From Microcoleus sp036705565 (lineage in GTDB: Bacteria; Cyanobacteriota; Cyanobacteriia; Cyanobacteriales; Microcoleaceae): DNA of 64,000 bases. A model generated the notes under the pieces. That model was not told where the DNA came from. It saw nothing but the letters and a program-made list of their open reading frames with translations, and did not search any database. The position numbers were made by a program, and so were the translations under genes. This document shows positions 55,464 to 63,149 of this stretch, one piece after another. The first letter of the stretch is position 1; each line of letters begins with the position of its first letter. The stretch lies in the NCBI GenBank assembly GCA_036705565.1, contig JAUBUY010000014.1. The stretch is one strand, 5' to 3'.

Positions 55464-57078
55464 TGTTTTTATCCTTCATCATTTTCTTGGCAACTGCCAT
55501 AATCAGGCGCAGAGTGTATTCTAGTGAAAGCTGAGCATCGAGAGTCTTTTGTTGAGTAGCGACTTTAATTCCCGGTAAATTATCAACTTTAGGTCGGGAA
55601 CCCCAACTGGAAAGAATCCAACTATCAGGATTGTTTAACCATTCTCTAATTTTCTCATCTAATTTTTTACCATTTCTCATTTTAGTTTGTTGAAACTGAG
55701 TACGAGCAGTCTTGGTCAAGTTATCTGTACCTTCATCTCTGCCAAGCAATTCATAAAGGGGATCGGGTTTACCTTCAGTCAGAGCTTTCCTAGTTATATT
55801 CATTAACCGGGATAGTTGACTATTCTTAATTTCTCTTGAACTTTCAGGCGTATTAGGTTCCACTTGTTGTAGTAGCAATTCATCTAGCTTTTGTCTTAGA
55901 AGTCTTTCTGCCATTTGTGCAGCGATTTCATTAGCTTTGGTACTGGAAAGAATTTGGCTTGTGTCAGGTTCGGTATTGACTGAATTAGCAGTTATTTCAC
56001 CTTCTTCTTTTAACCAGTTCAAGATAACTCGACCAAAACCGTCTACTCGTCTTTCTCCAATTCCCTGTGCTTCTAAGTCTGTAACTTGCTGTGAATCGAG
56101 ATTTTGGCGTCGCTCAAAGACAAAAACACTTCCTGCCGCTAAAGCTGGAACTTGAGGTAGTGGTAAACCCCATTTACGATTAAATCCTCCTACATTTAGG
56201 CTGCTAGCGTAGGTATCTATATGTTTAAGTTCTGTACCTAATGCTTCTGAAATTAATTGGGCAAACTGTTTTGGGTTGGTGGTTGATTGACCGCACTCAT
56301 CCCGAATGATGGTATCACTGAGAAGAGTAACGGTTAGATTATTTTGATGTTGGCTTCTTTCTTCCCAATCAATTTTTACCTCCGTCCAGTCATCGTCATC
56401 AGGTAATAAGTCAACTGTGACATGACCGTAACCCGCACTTTGAGAACCACCTAGCCAAGCATTAATTATTTCTTCATGATTTGTGGGTGTTAGTAATAAC
56501 TTGATGGCATCAAAATCTTCCTTATCGTCACATAAGATGACAGCTTGAAAAACCTGTCCTGCATCAATTGCATCGTAACGGAACACGGCACCACTGCTAT
56601 CAGTACCTCTCCCTTTTTTACGGCTTCGCTGATTGTGAATATTAATTCTTCTGCTTTCTTTGTAGAGTGATATATCACCGTACTCGTCTATAATGCAAAA
56701 TTTATCATCTAAGCGTTTAAGAGAATCAGGTCTATGCTCTGATGCTAATGGAATGAAATTGTAGATTTCTGTAGTTGGGTCTTCTCCCTTTTTCTTATAC
56801 AGGCACAGCGGTACTGGTAAAGTCCGTTGTTCTTTCTCGCGATCGCACAGATACGCATTTAAGTAGCGGGTTTGACCGTCAAAGAACAGCTTTCTGATTT
56901 TTTGATCGAGTATATCTAACTCCTGGATGTGCGGTGGCCGCAGATAGCGGTTAATCAACATTCCCCGAATCATACTGCCAGGAATATAAGAATGAGATAC
57001 ATCACTGTTCGGGTCGCCTTGTAATGAGGTGGCGAGAATCGGTTGTTGAGTATGTAATAAAAAAGTAATGGCTTTCAT
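55456..57078 (-). CDS. csx10: Csx10, Cas5-like RAMP with probable C-terminal Cas11
   Basis: A 540-residue protein. The N-terminal 370 residues are the Cas5-like Csx10: FLLHTQQPILATSLQGDPNSDVSHSYIPGSMIRGMLINRY, LFFDGQTRYLNAYL, WLGGSQSAGYGHVTV and RRQNLDSQQ ... GIGERRVDGFGRVILNW. The last 170 residues are helical (AAQMAERLLRQKLDELLLQQ ... YTLRLIMAVAKKMMKD) and are the right size for a fused Cas11 small subunit. Cas5 would cap the crRNA 5' tag. The start overlaps the stop of the upstream Cas7 by 4 bases (ATGA). Confidence 0.9.
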   Translation of the reverse strand: MKAITFLLHTQQPILATSLQGDPNSDVSHSYIPGSMIRGMLINRYLRPPHIQELDILDQKIRKLFFDGQTRYLNAYLCDREKEQRTLPVPLCLYKKKGEDPTTEIYNFIPLASEHRPDSLKRLDDKFCIIDEYGDISLYKESRRINIHNQRSRKKGRGTDSSGAVFRYDAIDAGQVFQAVILCDDKEDFDAIKLLLTPTNHEEIINAWLGGSQSAGYGHVTVDLLPDDDDWTEVKIDWEERSQHQNNLTVTLLSDTIIRDECGQSTTNPKQFAQLISEALGTELKHIDTYASSLNVGGFNRKWGLPLPQVPALAAGSVFVFERRQNLDSQQVTDLEAQGIGERRVDGFGRVILNWLKEEGEITANSVNTEPDTSQILSSTKANEIAAQMAERLLRQKLDELLLQQVEPNTPESSREIKNSQLSRLMNITRKALTEGKPDPLYELLGRDEGTDNLTKTARTQFQQTKMRNGKKLDEKIREWLNNPDSWILSSWGSRPKVDNLPGIKVATQQKTLDAQLSLEYTLRLIMAVAKKMMKDKNND

Positions 57079-57740
57079 TGAATTTCCCCAAAATGGTCAA
57101 TGTATTTTTTGGTAATATTTTCGTCACGGTAATATAGAGTGCATTGTACGTGACCTCTACCTCGGTTGCGTCCGCTACCCATCCGCCGAAGTGCCAGTGT
57201 TCCAACTCCTAAAAGCGCCAGCCTTTCGGGTGTAGGGTCTATATCAAAAAATAGGGGTGCTTCATAACTGGGTTGAGAGTCGGGGCGATCGCGCACGACA
57301 ACCCGCATCGATCGCAAGCTATGTTCGACAGGTGCGCCAGTTTCTGAAGCGATCGCAGTTTGTTTGCGAATCGCTGTCAAGGAATTGATAACATCTTCAC
57401 GAGTCGGAAAATTATCTTGCTGCTGCTGTTGTGCGACAGCTTTTCGTAAGCCTGCGGGTAAGCAAGCATCGCCAACGTGCATTTTTGCTATTGTGTCGTT
57501 AATACTACCTGGCTGACCGAATAAATCATTTCTGATTTTTAGCCAATATTCTTGCTTATAATTCGGTAATAAAATCACTAAGTTATCGCACTCTTCACTT
57601 AACAGCCCTTTCAGAGTACGACCTCTTAAGTAGGGGAAACCATAGCGATCGTGTTCTACTTCTGAGTCAACTAAACCTGCAACTCCATCGCCTCGTCCAA
57701 ACGTTGTATCGCTCAGTAGTTTAATTCTGATGGTATACAT
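57075..57740 (-). CDS. Cas7/Csm3-like RAMP protein
   Basis: A 221-residue single Cas7-type RAMP. IRIKLLSDTTFGRGDGVAGLVDSEVEHDRYGFPYLRGRTLKGLLSEEC has the RAMP strand, a candidate catalytic Asp (residue 25) at the place of the Csm3 active Asp, and the G-R-T-L-K-G loop. RRMGSGRNRGRGHVQC is the C-terminal glycine-rich loop. It lies 3 bp after cas10 and overlaps csx10 by 4 bases. In the Synechocystis III-Dv system the matching part is fused to Cas5 and Cas11. Confidence 0.9.
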   Translation of the reverse strand: MYTIRIKLLSDTTFGRGDGVAGLVDSEVEHDRYGFPYLRGRTLKGLLSEECDNLVILLPNYKQEYWLKIRNDLFGQPGSINDTIAKMHVGDACLPAGLRKAVAQQQQQDNFPTREDVINSLTAIRKQTAIASETGAPVEHSLRSMRVVVRDRPDSQPSYEAPLFFDIDPTPERLALLGVGTLALRRMGSGRNRGRGHVQCTLYYRDENITKKYIDHFGEIQ

Positions 57741-57743
57741 AGA

Positions 57744-59348
57744 TTACTCTCCTAACGGGATGTAAAACTCCATTGCTTCAATGGCGTCGAAGTAGCGACA
57801 ACGCCCTCTATCCCAACCTTGTTTTCTTAAGATAGAATTATCTTTAGCTTTAGGGAAAGCTGGTAACTCATCTATCCCATAAGTATTAAGAAACTGCTTG
57901 GTTGCAGTTTGCCCCTCCCGTAACACTTCCCGTAAAGTAATGACTTTGTTACGCTTGCCTTTCCAGGGTTCTTCTTCATTAAAGATTCTGACAACTTCAG
58001 CAAAATCAGTCCAAGTTAACCAGTCATCGCCATATTCGTGCGATCGCATCGGTCGTGTTATTAGTTTTCCTCCTTGATATTCTCGTTCTCGAATTTCACC
58101 AATTGAACCTGATAAACCACTGGCTGCAATGTGCCAATCTAAAGCCGAAAATATTAGTTTTCTCTTTGAATAGTTATCCGTCTCTTGACGAACAAACTTT
58201 TTGGTCCTGCTGCACAATGCTTCACATAATTCGTAAGTTCTCGCAAATGGATAGTGAGTCTTAACGATGGCAATTCCAGCACAGGCTGTAGCTTTACCCT
58301 TCCCATCAGGTAAATTTTGAGTTCGTGCTTCAAACTCTTTCAAAAACTTAACTGCTAGCGGCAATCCTATGCGACCATCACAGACAAAAGTAACATCGTC
58401 ACCTCCATAAACAATAGGACGAAATGGTAAGTAATTTTCTTTGATGCTAATCTTGCCTGTTTCAATTGCATCAATTACCAGCTTTCCGACTTCTTCAATT
58501 GCGCTGCTTGCGGCTTTACTCACTCCCCAAGAAAGTCTACGCATCTTCACAATAAAATCTCGATTCAATCGCTGTGATTTTCCATAGTTATCAAATCGAT
58601 TACCCATCTGGTTGCCATCTGCATGAACCAAGGCAATATAGCTACTTTCTTGTTCAGTTCGACCCATATCATCAACATCGCGGGCTACTTTATACTTACT
58701 AGGTTTGCCTTTAAATAGCATCTCCTTAAACTGTGTATTAGCTTCATCTGCTGCTTTCAGCTTGGCAATAATTTCTCTAGAAGCCAGATAGCCTTCACCG
58801 TCAGGAATTCCATATTTACCATTAGTATCTTCAACAGCTACCAATCCAGTCGATCGACAAGTTGCCGTTACGCTTAAACCCATCAGAGGTACGGAAGGTA
58901 TTGGCTGTCTTTTTTGGGCATCTAACTTACCTTTAATCAGGTCATTTTCAATAACTTGCTGTAATAATTGTGTATCCCAGTTAAAAGGATGGTGAGCAAT
59001 AACTATATTGAGTCCGGGCGCATCCTCTAATATTTTTCTGGTGATATTTTGGGTGAATTTTCTGGCAAATTCCATACTCCTAAATAACAATACGGTATTT
59101 CCACCACCTGCATAAACCAATTCAGCAACTATACTTTCATCGGTATTGATGCAGGGTTCTACTTCCTCTTTGTCTTCATCAGGAATATGAACGTTGTTAT
59201 CAAGACATATCAGACAATCTTTAACCCATTGAACCGTTGCTAACTTCACCAAATGCGAAGCCCCAATATTTTCCTTCAATCGGTTGCTACCGAAAACATA
59301 CTTTTGAATACCTGTCGTGTCAATTACAGTGGCGATGTAGTTACTCAT
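57744..59348 (-). CDS. cas10: Cas10 (type III, no HD domain, GGDD cyclase)
   Basis: A 534-residue Cas10/Cmr2-type large subunit. It starts directly in the first palm domain (YIATVIDTTGIQKYVFGSNRLKENIGASHLV, then VYAGGGNTVLLF), so the HD DNase domain is missing. The second palm domain has YGGDDVTFVCDG near residue 316, the intact GGDD site that makes cyclic oligoadenylate or a related messenger from ATP. Two CxxC-like Cys (C in YELCEALCSRTKK) follow. I choose ATG 59348, which matches the family N-terminus; the frame is open 11 codons further. It is cotranscribed with the CARF gene 13 bp upstream. Confidence 0.93.
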   Translation of the reverse strand: MSNYIATVIDTTGIQKYVFGSNRLKENIGASHLVKLATVQWVKDCLICLDNNVHIPDEDKEEVEPCINTDESIVAELVYAGGGNTVLLFRSMEFARKFTQNITRKILEDAPGLNIVIAHHPFNWDTQLLQQVIENDLIKGKLDAQKRQPIPSVPLMGLSVTATCRSTGLVAVEDTNGKYGIPDGEGYLASREIIAKLKAADEANTQFKEMLFKGKPSKYKVARDVDDMGRTEQESSYIALVHADGNQMGNRFDNYGKSQRLNRDFIVKMRRLSWGVSKAASSAIEEVGKLVIDAIETGKISIKENYLPFRPIVYGGDDVTFVCDGRIGLPLAVKFLKEFEARTQNLPDGKGKATACAGIAIVKTHYPFARTYELCEALCSRTKKFVRQETDNYSKRKLIFSALDWHIAASGLSGSIGEIREREYQGGKLITRPMRSHEYGDDWLTWTDFAEVVRIFNEEEPWKGKRNKVITLREVLREGQTATKQFLNTYGIDELPAFPKAKDNSILRKQGWDRGRCRYFDAIEAMEFYIPLGE

Positions 59349-59361
59349 CTTAACTCCTGAT

Positions 59362-60678
59362 TTAATAGGACTTTCCTTCAATCCAATTAGTAATAGCGGC
59401 GGATATTTTTTTTAGATGCTTATTCCCAAAAACAGCAATTTTGGGATCTTCGATGAGAGAGTTAAAGGTTTTGATGATATTTCCTGGCTTATTATGAAAG
59501 CAAACAAGAGCTACTCTGGCTTCAGAACCACCTAGTTGTTTGGCTCTAATATATGCCTCAAAAAGTTTTTCTTTACACCGATCGGTCGCACGAGAAGTCG
59601 TACAAGATATAGCAAAAAGTTGGTAACTTCTCCTAAAAGCAACGTCAAACTGAAACTTCTCCCAGTTGTCATCAGGCTGGTCGATGATGTTGAATGACAT
59701 TGCACTTGCATCGATCGGTGGATTGACGGATATTTTTTGAATCTGATCTAGTACATAATGTTCTAGCCATCCACAGTTTAACCACTCACAGACATGATAA
59801 AACTTGTCAAATTGTCCACTCTGTTTAGCCGTTTGTAGCGATAGCTTATCTGATGATGCGCCTAAAGAATCTTTCAAAACTTTTTTAATAACTTCGGGTG
59901 CTGCTGTTAAGTCAAGTTCAATATTTTTTTCTAAATGTTCCTCCTCTTTCCAATCTATATACTTACCATACTTATTTTGTTTTTGAGTAGTCGGAGTCAG
60001 CACATTGTTACACCAATCTAACCAAGCATTGTCAAAGCTGTTGCGTTGGTTATCATTCATATAAAGATTTACGATTTTTGTTGCAGCTTCTACAAGCTTA
60101 GGTTTATTTATAGGTTTTTTACCTTGTTTCCAATACAAACCGTGCAAGCTAAAAAGAGTTTCTCCTGTTATTTCCAATTTCTCGTGAGGGACTTCTAGAG
60201 GAATGGGAAGAGCATTTGTTCGATCGAAAATCATTTGTAAGCTACGAGAGTCAAGGTAGCTGAAAATAGGTTCAGGGGAAAGCTTTAGATCGAGCAAGGC
60301 TTGATAAGCATGAACTGCCATTGCCTTGGTTCCTCCCGTGTAGTTCAGTCCAAATCGCTTTTTATCTGGATACCGCTTTTGAAGTTCTTTGACTTTATCT
60401 TTAATAGCTTTTTGAATTTCAAAAGCATTCGATTCGTAGTTCCATAATTCAACTTTTTGGTTTTCAAACTCAATTTTTTCTTCGTCATTCGGACATAAAA
60501 CTTCTTTAAGACGCTTGTAAGCCTTACAAGTATACTCAGTGTAAACAAGGTAAGGCTTACCACCCTCTCTGAGTAACGTCTTAGCAGCTACATAATTCGG
60601 CAACGGATTTTCACCAATCAGCAAAAACAGATGATCGACTTGATGGTATTCCCAATCTAATGGGTTATTACTGGTCAT
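59362..60678 (-). CDS. CARF-domain effector (DUF1887/Card1-Can2 type)
   Basis: A 438-residue protein. The N-terminal 175 residues form a CARF sensor: DHLFLLIGENPLPNYVAAKTLL and the ligand loop FGLNYTGGTKAMAVHAYQALL. A middle winged-helix-like part follows, and a C-terminal nuclease-fold domain (about 310-430) with GWLEHYVLDQI, FDVAFRRSYQLFAISCTTSR and LFEAYIRAKQLGGSEARVALV. Asp 345 is present, but the E-x-K of Card1-type nucleases aligns with Ser 358 and Thr 360. It should bind cyclic oligoadenylate from Cas10; whether it cuts nucleic acid is open. First gene of the operon. Confidence 0.88.
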   Translation of the reverse strand: MTSNNPLDWEYHQVDHLFLLIGENPLPNYVAAKTLLREGGKPYLVYTEYTCKAYKRLKEVLCPNDEEKIEFENQKVELWNYESNAFEIQKAIKDKVKELQKRYPDKKRFGLNYTGGTKAMAVHAYQALLDLKLSPEPIFSYLDSRSLQMIFDRTNALPIPLEVPHEKLEITGETLFSLHGLYWKQGKKPINKPKLVEAATKIVNLYMNDNQRNSFDNAWLDWCNNVLTPTTQKQNKYGKYIDWKEEEHLEKNIELDLTAAPEVIKKVLKDSLGASSDKLSLQTAKQSGQFDKFYHVCEWLNCGWLEHYVLDQIQKISVNPPIDASAMSFNIIDQPDDNWEKFQFDVAFRRSYQLFAISCTTSRATDRCKEKLFEAYIRAKQLGGSEARVALVCFHNKPGNIIKTFNSLIEDPKIAVFGNKHLKKISAAITNWIEGKSY

Positions 60679-60719
60679 AAATTATTCCTAACTTGAATAT
60701 ACTGTTGCAATTCATTTGA

Positions 60720-60747
60720 GTGGGAGGGGGCGATCGCCCCCTCCCAC
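60720..60747. promoter_or_regulatory. Perfect 28-bp palindrome upstream of CRISPR operon
   Basis: GTGGGAGGGGGCGA on one side is mirrored exactly by TCGCCCCCTCCCAC on the other. The centre is the HIP1 octamer GCGATCGC. It ends 42 bp before the ATG of the CARF gene. It could be an operator for a dimeric regulator, a transcript-blocking hairpin or chance growth around HIP1. Confidence 0.5.
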
Positions 60748-60833
60748 CAAGAAAGCAACTTGATTTACTCTTTACATTTAGTTGTCCCAATTACTAAATC
60801 CTATAGGAAATTCCCCGCTCGGATACTTGGTAG

Positions 60834-61136
60834 TTTAGAAAACACAACATAAATTTATATAAAGACAGCGAACATAACCTTTCGTCATTCCCCGATCGCG
60901 CCGCCACATTAATCACACAATATACTCCCAACCCAGAACATCGATCGGCACTTTTACAAATCCTCCAGTCTCGCCCAACCGACGATGCTTACTACCAAGT
61001 CACTTACCGAGAAACAGACTACTACCCGCTGAGGTGGTTGCGCGCTTTAGGTTCAGAAGTCGAAATTCTGCTACCTTGGGACTTGCGACAGAAAATGGCC
61101 GTAGAAATCCAAAAAACTCGGAACTTGTACCAATAG
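60834..61136 (+). pseudogene. 5'-truncated WYL-domain CRISPR regulator (TIGR03985-like)
   Basis: A plus-strand frame of 100 codons with no start, following a stop at 60831. The last 60 residues (HRSALLQILQSRPTDDAYYQ, YRETDYYPLRWLRALGSEVEILLPWDLRQKMAVEIQKTRNLYQ in part) match the WCX C-terminal extension of WYL transcription factors, with L-R-W-L-x-x-x-G-x-x-V-E-I-L-x-P-x-x-L-R. WYL proteins of the TIGR03985 type occur beside cyanobacterial type III-D loci. The WYL and HTH parts are gone, so it is a relic. It lies divergent to the CRISPR operon. Confidence 0.65.
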
Positions 61137-61164
61137 TCTTTTGCTCGATAATTATCAAAGTTAT

Positions 61165-61215
61165 TGTGGAAAACTTGCCGATTTCTGTGGAAAACCCCCC
61201 TTTTCCTGTGGAAAA
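61165..61215 (+). repeat. Three DnaA-box-like sites at 21-bp spacing
   Basis: TGTGGAAAA occurs at 61165, 61186 and 61207, which is exactly 21 bp each time. Its reverse complement TTTTCCACA is the cyanobacterial DnaA box. Each is followed by C. The spacing of two helical turns puts all three on one face of the DNA. Confidence 0.5.
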
Positions 61216-61313
61216 CTGCTACTAAATTAAGTGCGATCGCTCTCACCCGATTGATAGGATTTAAAAAATTGGAGGAATTGCGGTAAGTAAAAATACTTTC
61301 CCGATTCTTCAAT

Positions 61314-61353
61314 TAATCCGTGTATCCGTGTCAAAATCACTGGTTGTGCCTTC
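61314..61353. repeat. CCGTGTATCCGTGTC repeat
   Basis: About 34 bp (GTGTATCCGTGTCAAAATCA then CTGGTTGTGCCTTC) are identical to 35516-35549. It abuts the stop of the cation transporter gene. Confidence 0.7.
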
Positions 61354-62272
61354 ATTTTTCAGAATCGTAGCTAATTTGGTCGGACTTGTAAGCCGGCGGC
61401 TCAACGTGAATTAAGATGCGTACAGGGCTGAAACGTTCTTCCAAACTGGCTTCTACTTCTTCTGTAATCCGGTGAGCTGTTTCTACATCGACAGCATCCA
61501 CAATCATGTGCATCTCAATAAATACTTGACGCCCTACCACACCACGGGAGGCGATCGAGTGACAGTTGACAACCCCCGGTACATCGATCGCGATCGCGTG
61601 AATAACTTCCGGTGCGATCGCCATTTCATCCACCAACCAAGGCAGATTTTCCCTTAAAACCTTCCAACCGCTGCTAAACACCAAAATAGCCACAGGAAAA
61701 GACAAAAACACATCCAGGAATTGTAATTGAGGTATATTCCAAACCTGCCCTTGCCAAACACCAATCAACCCGCCGATGACCATAATTGTCACCCAAACAT
61801 CGCTCATCGTGTGCTGAGCGTCAGCCACTAAAATCGCGCTACCGAGACGTTGGCCAACCCTGCGCTCGTAAAAAGTGACAAAAATATTAATTCCCAGTAC
61901 AATCAACAAAATCCACAGTTCATTTGGGGATATTTTGACAACTTTACCCCCGTTAATCAGCCTTTCAACAGCACCGCTGAGAATTTCAAAACAGGCAATT
62001 CCCAGAAACGCAGCTATTCCCAGAGCTCCGAGAGCATCAAATTTTTGGTGTCCGTAGGGATGATCGCGATCGGGCTGCGGATTGGCATAATGATTAGTTA
62101 CCAATCCTAAAATATTATTAGCGCTGTCCGTGACGCTGTGCAAAGCATCTGCCAGCAAACTGAGCGAACCAGTCAGCCATCCCACGGCTGCTTTAATTGC
62201 CATCACCAGCAAATTTAGCAATAAAGTAATTATTAAAACCTTGCGGACTTCGGAACGGTTATCGGCAACCAT
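61352..62272 (-). CDS. Cation diffusion facilitator (zinc/iron-type efflux)
   Basis: A 306-residue CDF protein with six helices and a C-terminal cytoplasmic domain. Metal-site motifs are SLLADALHSVTDSANN (D-x-x-x-S-x-x-D region in helix 2), the HPYGHQKFDALG loop, and ADAQHTMSDVWVT in helix 5. The C-terminal domain has VFIEMHMIVDAVDVETAH and ILIHVEPP. It exports divalent metals such as Zn2+ or Fe2+ with proton antiport. ATG 62272, behind GAGGAG, is preferred to a TTG eight codons upstream. Confidence 0.94.
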   Translation of the reverse strand: MVADNRSEVRKVLIITLLLNLLVMAIKAAVGWLTGSLSLLADALHSVTDSANNILGLVTNHYANPQPDRDHPYGHQKFDALGALGIAAFLGIACFEILSGAVERLINGGKVVKISPNELWILLIVLGINIFVTFYERRVGQRLGSAILVADAQHTMSDVWVTIMVIGGLIGVWQGQVWNIPQLQFLDVFLSFPVAILVFSSGWKVLRENLPWLVDEMAIAPEVIHAIAIDVPGVVNCHSIASRGVVGRQVFIEMHMIVDAVDVETAHRITEEVEASLEERFSPVRILIHVEPPAYKSDQISYDSEK

Positions 62273-62513
62273 AAAATCTCCTCGCTCGGCCGTCAAGTTT
62301 TCTGGTTTCTAGTTTAAAGCTTATCAAGTCATAACAGGTTAAAACTCTTGCTGAATCTAGCTTGCGACTAGATTTATATTCATTAATTTAGCCTAGCTTC
62401 TTGAGACAAATTTTAATTAATAGCAGTTTCGCCGCCCAATTTAGTTGGCTGGTACTTCTTTTAGGTTATTGTATATTTTATCATTAACAATAGTATGTTA
62501 AATTTCATTGCCC

Positions 62514-62861
62514 ATGTCTCTTTCTCCGCTGACACTGAATTTAGTCGAAGGTTCTGTCTCCTTTAGCTTTTCCCCGCAAGCCGCGCGGGATTTGCAAAGC
62601 GAAATTGCAGCTTTGATGGAAAGCTTGAAAGCTGTAGCAGCCAAAACCGCTGGCGCTAAAGCTTCTCCCCAAAAACCGATGGAATATCGGTATGCAGGAG
62701 ATGTCTTTTTGGAGGTTTTCTGCAACCCGAATATCTGGCCAACTCCTTTTGCTGCGAAAGTGCTGATTACGGTTAGGGACGATCGCGTGCGCGTCACCAC
62801 CGAAGCCGAACTCAGCCGCCTGCGTGACGATCTCGCTCAGTATATCGAACAAGTCGGTTGA
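62514..62861 (+). CDS. Conserved hypothetical protein (115 aa)
   Basis: A 115-residue soluble protein. The N-terminus LSPLTLNLVEGSVSFSFSPQAARDLQSEIAALMESL has strand then helix; an Ala/Lys-rich linker follows; the second half, DVFLEVFCNPNIWPTPFAAKVLITVRDDRVRVTTEAEL, has strands; it ends LRDDLAQYIEQVG. I take it as a conserved cyanobacterial protein of unknown role. ATG 62514 is preferred to a TTG two codons earlier. Confidence 0.65.
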   Translation: MSLSPLTLNLVEGSVSFSFSPQAARDLQSEIAALMESLKAVAAKTAGAKASPQKPMEYRYAGDVFLEVFCNPNIWPTPFAAKVLITVRDDRVRVTTEAELSRLRDDLAQYIEQVG

Positions 62862-62932
62862 GAATCTCAACCTGAAACCCGCCCGTTTGTCAAGGTTAAA
62901 TTCCCATTAGAATCATTGGGGTTTTGGCTTCA

Positions 62933-63055
62933 GTAGGGTGCGTCAGCTAGGGTTCTTTTATCGATAATTAAGAGACTCTCTTCTGACGCACCCTAGGACT
63001 AATTGGCTTCAGTAGGGTGCGTCAGCTAGGTTTCTTTTATCGATAATTGAGCATT
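62933..63055. repeat. TAGGGTGCGTCAG repeats
   Basis: TTCAGTAGGGTGCGTCAGCTAGG followed by TTCTTTTATCGATAATTRAG occurs twice (62930-62972 and 63009-63050). The first is also paired with an inverted CTGACGCACCCTA at 62983. A related inverted pair is at 49877-49941. This fits a hairpin repeat or small mobile element remains. Confidence 0.7.
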
Positions 63056-63149
63056 ACTCACAAGTTAAGCTAAAAGCACTATTGTCAATGAGTAATCTTA
63101 CTCATATTTTACCTGTTGACCCAATTAAAATATGACTCCATTTGTTCCT

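Noticed and set aside
61165..61215. CRISPR-like repeat with 11-12 bp spacers, or the chromosomal origin
   Set aside because: Only nine or ten bases are repeated and the spacers are far too short for CRISPR. Three boxes and no dnaN or dnaA nearby are too little to call an origin.
61034..61225. 63-codon plus-strand frame over the DnaA-box-like sites
   Set aside because: It overlaps the WYL relic in another frame and has no protein-like features.
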